NCBI GenBank assembly: GCA_964019695.1
Contig: OZ026522.1
Coordinates: 59,668,811-59,732,810 of the forward strand
From: Loripinus fragilis
Lineage: Eukaryota > Mollusca > Bivalvia > Lucinida > Lucinidae
Length of the DNA: 64,000 nt
Reading direction: 5' to 3'
Shown here piece by piece: positions 24,901 to 37,000 of this stretch. Below the pieces are notes generated by a model. The model was not told the origin of the DNA and did not search any database. It was given only the letters and a program-made list of their open reading frames with translations. Both the position numbers and the translations under genes were made by a program. Each line of letters begins with the position of its first letter. Position 1 is the stretch's first letter.

Positions 24901-27900
24901 TCCGACACCAAGTGCCAGGATGCCTGACCCTGGTTCCACTGTCTGCGAACATTTTTAAATGATTTTATTAGTGTTACAAAATAGGAACATCTGTGAAGAT
25001 AAACATTGGAGAGGAGTGGAGCACAAAAATATATTCAGCATGACAAAGGTTAAAATGCTATACCCGTTATAAAAATCACTTACTCTTAAAATCAGAAGTA
25101 CTCCTTCTGTCCGTATGTCTGTTATTAAGCTGGTTAATGTTGAAACTAAATCTGTGGCATATCTCTGCAAAGTAAAGAATACAGAATACAAATATTTCTA
25201 TAAAGAGGATTATACATGAGTGCTCATATACTATTGAATTTATTGTATGAGTTGAAGAAAAGCCTAAAATGAGAGATTTTGCTGAGCATTTTATTGCTTT
25301 TTTGCAAGAAGTTCAATATACAGGGGTGTCCAAATTAGTTTTCCTTGTAGCAAAATTAAAACCTCTTATATCATCATATCATAATCGAATTTTTTATCAA
25401 CGCAGATACAGGGCATCATCCACATCAGTGGGCCCCCTCCCAGGTATCTGGCTAGCTGCAGGCATAGCAGATCTCACACCTGATTTCCAGGTGCTCCTTT
25501 CTTGAGGGTCAACTGTCATGAGCTTCCACTCACAGCATTCTTTCTCCGTCAGTTTCTTCTATGGAAGCTTGGGCCTCCCTGCCCCCTGCCTGCCATCAAT
25601 CTGTGTATCACATGCTGTTCTGATTGCACCACTAGAACACTCCACATGACCAAACCAGTAAAGCCTTCTTCCTCTCAAAATGAGGTCGAGGTCCTCAAGC
25701 TCAAGCTTTGCCAGTAGCTCGCTTGACCTTACTGTGGCCACATCCTCTGGCTTGATACTGCAGATATGTCTGATCATGGCCTTATCATTGCACTGCAGGT
25801 TCATCTTGGTCAGTGACCAAGTTTCAATGGCATGGAGCATGGCCCTCTACATGCAAGAGCTGTATACATGGCCACGACAAGGCTGCAGAGATGCACAGGC
25901 TCTGGTGCTTTATGTCTTAAGTATCACACAAATACTTTAACAAAACCAACTTCATTTCTCAAATCAAGAAAGATATTGCAATTCTTTCCTCTGCTATAAG
26001 GGGTGAATAGAAAATATTAGATGAGTGTCTTTTGATATCAAGTTTACCAGGCAAGGCTTCTGGATCCTTTGTTGACATAGAGAGGCTTGCCGAGCAATTC
26101 AACATGCGTTCTTGAAGCGAGCCTGGTAAACTTGACATCAAAAGACGCAAACGTCGTATTCTATTTATCAGCTTATCAAGTTGATTTACACTTCAAACTA
26201 GTGAATATGATGTAATGATCTATTTTTTGTGTCCATTCAGCGTCATTGGCGACGTCATTAAAAAAGTGCAATGTCATCATGACCTGATAAAGGCACATGC
26301 CATGAGATAGACAACTTTTATCAGGCGATGTGCAACGCTGCAGTTAATAGGAATGGTAACTGATAAAAATCGATACTGTTGTGCTTAACCAATATCCTGT
26401 CATTAGTTTTTGTCCTGTAAATGTCATCTGCATTTTATATCAGCTGCATATATTCAAGTGCACTTCAGACTAGATTTTATCATGGAAATTAACACTATGA
26501 GCCCTGATCTGACTACTCCAAAGCAAATGGAGCAGTCTGATCTGGGTCCATATTGTTTGCAATATAGGCTACATAAGTACAAAAACAGGAAAGCAGGCAG
26601 AAAAAGTCATGACTGAAATGAAAAAAGTTAAGTTTCAGGAGACACACATTATAATTACGGTGAAGGCCCCTAACATTGTGCACTTAAGCCTTTTAACCTC
26701 CGTTGGATATAATAAGAAAGAAACAAAATAGAAAAAGTGTGCACAGCCAAATAAAGTAATCATTATATACACTGCTCAAAGTATTTAAAGGAAGATTGTG
26801 TGTTTTGCAATTGATCACAATACAAATGCACTCATAGTCTGACTCATAGCGAGAGTTGGGTTAATAAGGCAAGCACATGTTTGTCCTGTGATTAGTTTGG
26901 TTACCTATCAAGGTCGATGCTTGTTGATAAAAATAAAGTAATCCAGAAATCTCTATGGAACGCTTTATGTAAAAATGGAATTTTGTTAAAAATACCCCTT
27001 TTTTCAAAATCAAAGACAAATTTTTCAATCAAGCACCACAGCAGCATAATTTCTGTACAGTCAATATCCTTTTAATGTTGGAGAAATCATTAGGTTACAC
27101 TATTAACAAATTTGGAAGATTCTACAGAGTTCCAGAAAAATCGTCATTTTCAAGAAAATTAAAAATTACAAAATTTAAGCCATGAACTTAAGCAGAGATT
27201 GTTTTATCAAAAACTTTTATTGATCCAAGACTTTGACTATCATAGCAAAAATGGCAAAAGAAACTGGTTTCTGCCTTATTGTCTAGTGAAATGCATTACT
27301 TGTCTATTGGACAGGGATTAACATTATCAGGTGTTCCTTTAAATATTTTGAGCAGTGAATTATTTACATAGGGCTCAAAATGAAAAAAATATTTTCCCGA
27401 TCTCTTGCACTTTTGATTTGAAGTGCACAACCCCCCTGTTTTAGGATAACGAAAATCCCCTAACCTTGCGCACCTTCTTCAAAATTTTCAACAACTTCTC
27501 TTTAATGAATTGCTTTTGCAAAATATACCAGGGAAAGCAGCCCAAGGTTGTTCTCAACAATTTACTTCAACAAAAACTTGATTCAAAATAAATATGAAGT
27601 CTGGGTCATTTAAAATTTAGTTCTGAAATTTTTTATCAACTTTTGCAAATTTTTGCCAAAATCCACCCCTGCTTAGCAGTGAAAGTTTAAAGTGAATTTT
27701 TTTTTGTTTTTCTCATTCCAAAAGCAGCCTGATACTAAATATCAAAAAGATTTTATCTGATTAAATAAGGCATAGTCACTTGGGCTAGTGTGCAATGTTA
27801 GGGGCCGCGCAATGTTAGGGGACATGACTGTACTGAATTACATTGCATTTTGGTCTAAGATTGCTTTTATCTTAGATAACAACACATTAAATATGAGATC

Positions 27901-27948
27901 CCAATTTCTCATCGGGGTCTACACTTCTTGTCAAAGCACACAATAAAG

Positions 27949-28017
<69 letters not shown>

Positions 28018-31000
28018 GTATACACTACCTCCATAAACTCCCTTGGTCCAAGCAGAATGTTAGCATCTATCACTTTCAAACACAGCCGTAAATTTTCTGT
28101 TCCTAAATCTGAAAGGGACAATATTTCATACCATAGTCAACCCAATAAGCACAAAAAGCACACATTTCTTTTTACAAAATTCTATAACACTTTTGAAAAC
28201 AGTGTAGATCCAGATCTGATCCACACTGTTTTTCATCAACACTATGAATCCACAAATTGAGAACTGGAGAAGAACTAATAAGATACATGCTTCCGCTCTT
28301 ATCCTCATCTTATTGTTTCAAGCTGTATTTACCATGTACAAATTAATTTGAATAAAATATGTTTAAACCAAATTGAGAAGTTCATATGACACATAAAGGA
28401 ACATGCACTGTAATTAGGTTAAATGTTGATCCCGAGGGACAGATTTTTTATCCCATCCTAACACAAATAATGTTCACCATTAAAAAAGCTGCCAGAATTT
28501 CCTTTTTACGATATGCAACATAAATTGATGATGTCACTTTAACATAACAATGATGTCACTTTCTTTTGACTTGTGGCTGTTGTGGTGTGCAAGAAAAAAT
28601 TCTCTCATCTAGAAACCTTTAAGCTACTTGATACCTACCTAACAGGTCTGGCATATTTTTATACAGGTCTAGCAACTCTGGTGTGATAGCCGGGGCATTA
28701 AGTAATGTGACGTGCCAAAGTTCAAGACCATCTTCTATTAAGTAGACATGATGGGGCTGGGACACGTCTGTCGATGATTGTATCACAGGCAACAGGAATT
28801 CATACATGGCTGTACTCGTCGTACCAAAACCCTACAGACAAAAGACATATACAGATGGTTACAAGACTAGGGTGTTACGAAGGGTCTTACTGCTAAAACA
28901 TTTTTGTACAGTAATATTGGTCAGCCCATGAGATAGTATACAGTTATTCCATGCCTGTTTGTAGTATAGTCAAAACTAGTACCCCGAGGTGCCGTGGACA
29001 ACCTGATGCACTATTGCAGAGGCCGAAGGCTGAGTGCAATAGTGCATCATGTCGTCCACGGTACCGAGGGGTAAAAGTTTGACTATACTACAAACAGGCA
29101 TGAAATAACTGTTTTATTACCAAACCCATCTGATGAAATACTTCGCAGCGTTTCTGAAATGGAGTTGCTGAAGACGATGAGGTTTTGTTGCAAAATAGAA
29201 AATTTCACCAAATCTGCTCAATTTTGGTCTCAAAATGTTCCATTCATTCTAACTAAGAAAACGAGTACCCACAATTTATATTTCTGACCATAAATAACAA
29301 AGTTTAAATTTACCAAACCATGCCTCATTTTCACCATTGTCGCATAACGTCTCCCTTATAAACGAACCGTACGCGCAACATCCTGGCGCATGTCGATAAG
29401 GGCTGTGTGTTTTTTACAGGGAAGCAGGAAACCAGGCCATGATATAGTGCCAGTCAATAGTATAAAATATTGACTGGTCAATAGTTCAGTGACTCATGAC
29501 ATAGCAAAAAATAGACAATTACTCCGTTTATAGACGGTTGGGTAATAATGGTACTTATCCCAAATTTGTAAAAATGAAGGAGTTCACATTACAAGTAAAA
29601 CTGACTGACAGATGGATGGACTTTAACTTAACCAATTACAATATATCTGACTTTTTTCAAAAAGTGAGGATATAAAAAGGATATTCTGATGTGGGCCCGA
29701 CAATTAACGCTGGCTTGGTAGCTTTGTGATTTTTTAGTGGATTTGGACCAGTATTGCTAAGAAACCCTATATTTTTGTGATTTTTCAGGGGGTTATGGAC
29801 CTCCTGTCCCCCCTCTGGATCCTCACATGCTCAAGCAACTTCCTCAGGACCCATTGATAGAAAAAGGATTACTTCTGCCATATCTCATGAAGCTCAAATT
29901 TGTAATCCGACTAGTTGTTGATATTTGGACAACTTTACCTAGAGAATGATTGACAGCACATATCAGCTAAAGTATGGGCCTTATAATGAGAAAACCTGTC
30001 TTCTAGGACCCCCCCCCCCCTCCCTCCACAGGTTCAATCCTGCCTCCTCAACTACAGAAACTAGCTAGAATATTGTAATTTTGCAAGCAGCAAGTTTTTC
30101 TATTATACTTTTCAAAGCGTGAATTGCAAAAGCACTGAAAAGACTGTGCCCATACACAGGCCGATCTGTACCTTTGTTGTTCACATGCAACAAAATCAGG
30201 TTTTGTCACACCGTGGCCCATATAACCTTGTGGATGGGTTTAATTATCATTGGCTTCACAGTAGCTACAGCTCAAACAGGCATCAGTAGCTAACTCTCAA
30301 ACAGGCATAGGTCCACTTAAGCAAAATCTTTAAGCGTTAAACTGGCATTATTTTCTTACCCATCAATTTAAACATATAGTTTGTATGCTCAAAGGAACCG
30401 TCTAAATGAGACGGTTCTTTTGAGTACCCACAACATATGTTTTGGTTGAGAAATAAGAAAAATAATTATCTTTTTTTTTGCATTCTTATCTGGAGGCCTG
30501 AAACAGGTAGATAAAAAAAAGCATGTCAGGTGTCACAGAATGTATGCTTTTATGAAAGACTAGATCACATTAGCCCTTAAAGTGCCAATCACAACAAAAG
30601 TCCTATGCTTTTGTCGTCTGCTAAAATGTTTTATGAGCCTTTCCAGCAAACAGCGTAGACCCAGATCAGCCTGCTCCTAAAGGAGCAGTCTGATCTGGGT
30701 CCACTCTGTATGTCTCTATACTTAAATTTGTTAAATATGTTAGCAAAAAAATGCAGCAGACGACTTTAGCAGACAACCTTTTCAGATTAATTTCTTTGAT
30801 TGTGATTTATGGGTTAGATATCTTCTACACAAACCTGTACTAGATGTATCAGGGTGGTTAAAATTGCACATCGTAACATATTATGTTCGGCAGACTCCTG
30901 CCACAAGTTCGGGAGGTAGGATATTAAGGAAGAGGCAAAGGGTCGGATCTGAGCTCCAACTCGCTCTATCACAAATGATATCACATGCAGGATCTGCATC

Positions 31001-34000
31001 TGAAAAAAGAAACACAAAAAAATTCAACATAAAATTGTAAATATTTTCTTACCCATAATTTTTAGCATATGCTTTGGGTGGTCAAAAGAACCCTCTCATT
31101 GAGACTGTTCTTTTGAGTACCCACAACATATGTTTTGGTTGATAAATAAGAAAATTATTTTTTGTTACACACTCTTAACTAAAGCCAAAGGCGTGAGAAC
31201 TGATATGGGTCGAGGGTTGATATAGGGTATGATATGAAACTTGCGATACCATCATCTAAGGTTAAGATTTAAAAAACGTAAAATTGCAAATATTTTCTTA
31301 CCCATATCTTTTTACATATGTTTTGGGTGCTCAAAAGAACCGTCTCAATGAGACGGTTCTTTTGAGTACCCACAACATATGTTTTGGTTGAGAAATAAAA
31401 AATACTTTTTACACACTCTCAACTAAAGCCAAAGGCGGGAGAACTGATATGGGTCGAGGGTTGATAAAAGGTATGATATGAAACTTGCATATCATCATCT
31501 AAGGTTAAGATTTAAAAAAACGTAAAATTGTAAATATTTTCTTACCCATAATTTTTAACGTATGTTTTGGGTGCGCAAAAGAACAGTCTTCTCGAGACGG
31601 TTCTTTTGAGTACCCACGACACATGTTTTGGTTGAGAAATAATCGGACAAATAGCCCACCTACATTCTATGTCTGCACACGTTTTATTTAGCTGACAGCA
31701 GAAGGTTGAGCAATGTTCCTACTTGACAGACATGAGTGGACACGAAACGTATGTGATGACCTAGTACTCTGAATGTGGTGATATGGATTTTTGAGCCATT
31801 ATCACATCAAGTGAGACAACCCACAATGCAATATCGATTTGGACTTTTTAAAGCTCAATTAAGAAATTAATTCAATTTATTTTAATGTTCATGGAATCAT
31901 GAATACTTTGGGTCTCTTGCAAAGTAAGTGAAGCCCTTCTTCTGAAGCCTTTCTTCGGGCTCACGTTTTCTTTGCAAAAGACCTGAAGTATTCATGATTC
32001 CATGAACATTCCAAAAATTGAATTTATTGCTTATATTAACATTTTATTAGACATGACTAAAATATAAAAAATATTTTTAATTTAGGAATTAAACAGTTTT
32101 GTATTTAAAATATAATCATATTAATGGTTTTGTCAGAGTGTAAAATGGAAAAGCAGAACAGCCAGCTAGAACACGACAGCCAATGGAGCAAACAAGAGGC
32201 TTGTTTTGCATGTGTGACTCGGGTGTGGCTTGCTGCCAATCACAACACCAGTATCACTTCTGGCGAATGAGATTGGTGTTCGAAGCATATTGCACGGGCA
32301 AGTGAGCTTGGCAGCTGTCAATCAAATTTGTGTAGTTCATGAGGCTATGAACGGTTGTAAAAATCTAAAAATTCATTAAAGAATTGCTTCGAAAATGTAA
32401 ATATTACAATTTATATGCTTCGCAAAAGGGATAAAAAGCTTGAAAGCCGTGTCAGTATCACATATGCAAAATGATGTAGAAAACATGTATTTTCTAGTAA
32501 ATGTATGATAATGGTACCAAATCATCCTTTAGCAAACATGCTCAGCTGTCCAGCTCATGAGATAAATAGAGGATCTAACATAAGTGCTTGTGTATTATTA
32601 AAATTTTTAAACAAGTTGAGGACTTACAGTGATGCTCTGAAGTATCCTTTTTCCCAAGGACTATTCCCCATTGGAATAGTCTGGCTCCAACTGTGGTCGC
32701 AGCTGTGACCACAGAGGAGTTCAGGGCACTCATTTAAATAGCTCAGCCAGAAAGGTTTTTCCCCCAAAAATTTCAAAGTTCACTCACCTCTGATAATGAT
32801 CAGATTCTGATTGACATAGTATACAGAGAAAGAAAGAAAGAAAGAAAGGAAAAGAGGTAATATGTGAGGCTCTGCAGAGCTTGTTATCACTTTTTCTGCA
32901 ATTAGTTAAATAAATTTTCACTAATACAAAAACACAAATGTTACATTCTAATTATCATATGACAGTAAAATTATTTTGAGTGAATGAATACGATCAGTTC
33001 TATTGTTAAAATTACTCACTGGTAAAGTGGTTAATTAGTTACCATGCATGCTAAATGACTTCATAATGCTATTGTTTGACTTCTTAAGAAACTAGAGGAC
33101 CTGAAGGTCCTGAGGCGCTCACCTGACATCTTTAATTATGTTAAAATAGGTCAAGGTCAACTACAGCTTATAATAAAACATATTTTGTTTTACCATATAT
33201 GGGGGTTGCAGCCATTTTGGTCAAGTGACTAAAAACAATCTAATGAATACTCCATCAAACAGCCCGGTGATATCTGAGAAACCAATGTTTATATAGGTAT
33301 GTGGCAGTCCAAATGAGTGGCACTGGATAAAAGATCACAGGTTAGCTTGACATTTGGTACCTATATAAAGCTATTGTCTCATCGGGTTAAACATTTCTCG
33401 AAAGTATTATGATTGTGGCTTAAACAGTCATAGAAAATAAACATTTCAAGATTATTCCCATATAAATACATTAGGAATCAAATTTGACCTTGCCATAAAG
33501 TAGGTCAAGCTAAATTCATCATTTGTGCAAACCTGGTAGAGACCACATCCCCAATGCTACATACCAAGTCCCAAGGTCATTGGCCTTTTGTTCCAGAGAA
33601 TAAGATATTTAAAGGGTTTTTAACATATATGGGTGTGGTGGCCTTGACCTTGAAACTTATTTATAGCCATTGTCTCATTAGGTTTCTCATATCAAGTGAG
33701 AATAATGACTTTGGCTTCAACAGTATTCAAAAAATAAACTTTTCCAAAAATTTCACATTTAAATGCAATCGGAAGCAAATTTGACCTGATGTTAAGTAGG
33801 TCAAGGTCAACCTAGGATCATCATTTGAACAAACTTGGTAGGCCCAACATCCAAAATGTTACATACTAAGTCCCAAGGTCATCAGCCTTCTGGTTCTGGA
33901 GAAGAAGATTTTTAAAGGGTTTTTACCATATATGGGCATGTCGGCCATCTTGGTCTAGTGACCTAAACAATTTGTTTGAACCTTGGCTAACTTTTTATAA

Positions 34001-37000
34001 GGAGTTTTCATATGAAATTTGAGTTCAATTGGCCCAATGGTTTCTGAGAAAACTATGTTTAAATATATTGATAGGACTCCAATATGAGCGGCTTGGCTGA
34101 AAGGTCAAAGGTCAACCTTGACTTTTGGAACTTGTTTTTAGCCATTGTCACATTAGATTAAATATACCAAGTGTGAATAATGACATTGGCTTCAGTAGTT
34201 TTAAAAAAATCAACTTTTCAAAAATTTCCCCATTTAAATGCATTAGGAAGCAAATTTGACCTTGATGTTAAGTAGGTCAAGGTCAACCTAGGATCATCAT
34301 TTGAACAAACTTGGTAGGCCCCACATCCCCAATGCTTCATACCAAGTCCCAAGGTCATCGGCCTTCTGGTTCTGGAGAAGAAGATTTTTAAAGGGTTTTT
34401 ACCATATATGGGCATGGCGGCCATCTTGGTCATGTGACCGGAACCATTTGAACAAACTTTCGTTCCCCCATCCTAAGGAGTCTCCATATGAAATTTGAGT
34501 TCAATTGGCCCAGTGGTTTCAGAGGAGAAGAAGTTTGAAAATGTTGACGGACGGACGACGGACGGACGACGGACGCCGGAATCACTGGTATACTAATAGC
34601 TCACCTGGGAGCCTTCGGCTCAGGTGAGCTAAAAAATCAACTTTTCAAAAAAATTTCCCATTCAAATGCATTAGGAAGCAAATTTGACCTTGACATTAAG
34701 TAGGTCAAGGTCATCTTGGGATCATCATTTGAACAAACTTGTTAGGCCCCACTTCCCTTATGCTACATACCAAGTCTCAAGGTCACTGGCCTTCTGGTTC
34801 TGGAGAAGAAGATTTTTAAAAGGTTTTTACCATATATGGGCATGGCGGCCATCTTTGTCATGTGACCAAAATATTTTGTATAAATTTTGGCTTACTTATC
34901 ATTAGGAGTCTTGACATGAAATTTGAGTTCAATTGGGCCAATGGTTTGTGAGAAAACTATGTTTTAATATATTGATGGGACCACAATATGAGCGACCTTG
35001 GCTGAAAGGGCAAAGGTCAACCTTGACCTTTGAAACTTATTTATAGCCATTGTCTCATTAGGTTCAACATATCAAGTAAAAATAATGACTTTGGCTTTAA
35101 CAGTATTCAAAAAATCAACTTTTCAAAAAATTTCCCATTTAAATGCATTAGGAAGAAAATTTGACCTTGACGTTAAGTAGGTCAAGGTCAACCTAGGATC
35201 ATTATTTGAACAAACTTGGTAGGCCCGACACCCCTAATGCTACATACCAAGTTCCAAGGTCATCAGCCTTCTGGTTCTGGAGAAGAAGATTTTTAAAGGG
35301 TTTTTACCATATATGGGCGTGGCGGCCATCTTGGTCATGTGACCAGGACCATTTGAACAAACTTTCGTTCCCGCGTCCTAAGGAGTCTCCATATGAAATT
35401 TGAGTTTAATTGGCCAAGGGGTTTCAGAGGAGAAGATGTTTGAAAATGTTGACAGACGGACGGACGGACGGACGACGGACGGACGGACGGACGGACGCCG
35501 GAGTGACTGGTATACTATTAGCTCACCCATGAGCCATCGGCTCAGGTGAGCTAATAATTACACCTTTTCTATGGTGAAGGATATGCCAAATGTCCATGAC
35601 TGATTAACGTTGCATTTTCTCTCTATTATACTTAAGATGCATTGTGTGAATAAGAATTCTGCCAGCTTTTTATTCTTGTGCTCTGTGATGTCATTGGCAT
35701 TTTTTTTAATTTTTGCAGTTTTCACTTTAACTGCCAATAGCGCTTTAAATAAAATGACCACCATATATAAGTGTTTTATAGTAATTTTATGTCTGAACCT
35801 TCATCTACTTCCATACGGGCCTCAACACGACACAAGCCGTCTTCAGGGTTTCAGACAAAGCGAGTCTCAAACCAGTCTCCGCGGCTACAGAGACTAGTTC
35901 CAAAATTGAAATTTCGCTTGTAGCAACTTTAGATATTTGTTCCAAAAAGCAAATAACAAAGGCGCTGATCAGTCTGCACCTTTGTTGTTTGCAAACCCGA
36001 AAGACCGGTTTTCTCGCCTAGAGGCCCATACTGTATGCAAGTAATGAAGGCTCTGGCATAACTGCTCATTTGCTGAGGCTCACCTGATAAGCACCAAAAG
36101 TTTGTGTGGTCATGTGGTAACAAGATGTGGGACGGTAAATTGGTCACAAGTGGGATGGCAGTGAGGTCACAAAGGTGACAGTATGGGTCACAAGAGAAGA
36201 TAGTGTGATCACTACAGGGGATGGTGGTGTAGTCACAAGGAGAGATGGAATTGGGATCACAAGGGGGGAGATGGTTGTGCATTTAGAAGAGGGGATAACA
36301 ATGTGGACAGAAGGGAGATAGTGATGTGGTTGAAAGGGGGAGGGTGATGGTGTGTTCATATGACCCTAAATACAATTCAATGTACTAACCTTTGTATCAC
36401 ATTCTCGTACTTCCTTGAGCAATTGAAATAACAAGGAAAAAGAAGAATTCAAATACTGAAAAATAGAATAGAAAATTAACTTTGTTAGAGACAAAAAGAT
36501 GACAGCAAGCATTTAAAATTTGTTTGACTAAAAAGCTTGAAAATGTTTTCTTGATAAACAGAGAAAAATACTGCAACTCATACGAGTCCACATTGCTTGT
36601 TAAAATAAAAGTAATTTTTCAGGGAGAGAACACAGCCTTAACCTAATTATATATACATAAACAGAATAACTAATTTCCTGCTATTCATTTTAACTTTGTT
36701 TGCAATTTTACTGATTCGTCTGTTAAAAATATTCAATTTTGAAGGAAATCTGTTCTGCTTGCAATGAAATTGGTGATTTATTGGCTTTGAAAAATTTACA
36801 GGAAGTTAATTAAATATTCAATATGGCGGCCTCCTTTGGCTTACTAGAAGTCAGAATTTTGATATTCAAATTGCTATAACTTCCTTATTTAACATTGGAT
36901 TTTAATTGCGTTTGTGGCAGATTGCATAGGCAGCTAGAGCTTGCATTTCATTTTACTTGTTTTCAATGTTGCCGTCCCCTATAAGAACTTTAAAACTCTT

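Noticed and set aside
27928..28260. Open frame with a long poly-histidine run
   Set aside because: It is the translation of the (ATC)n microsatellite on the strand opposite to IPO11 and overlaps exon 17 antisense.
34218..35403. Repeated short open frames with RRRFLKGFYHIWAWRPS-like peptides
   Set aside because: They recur with the family J DNA repeat in several frames and match no protein; explained by the array.
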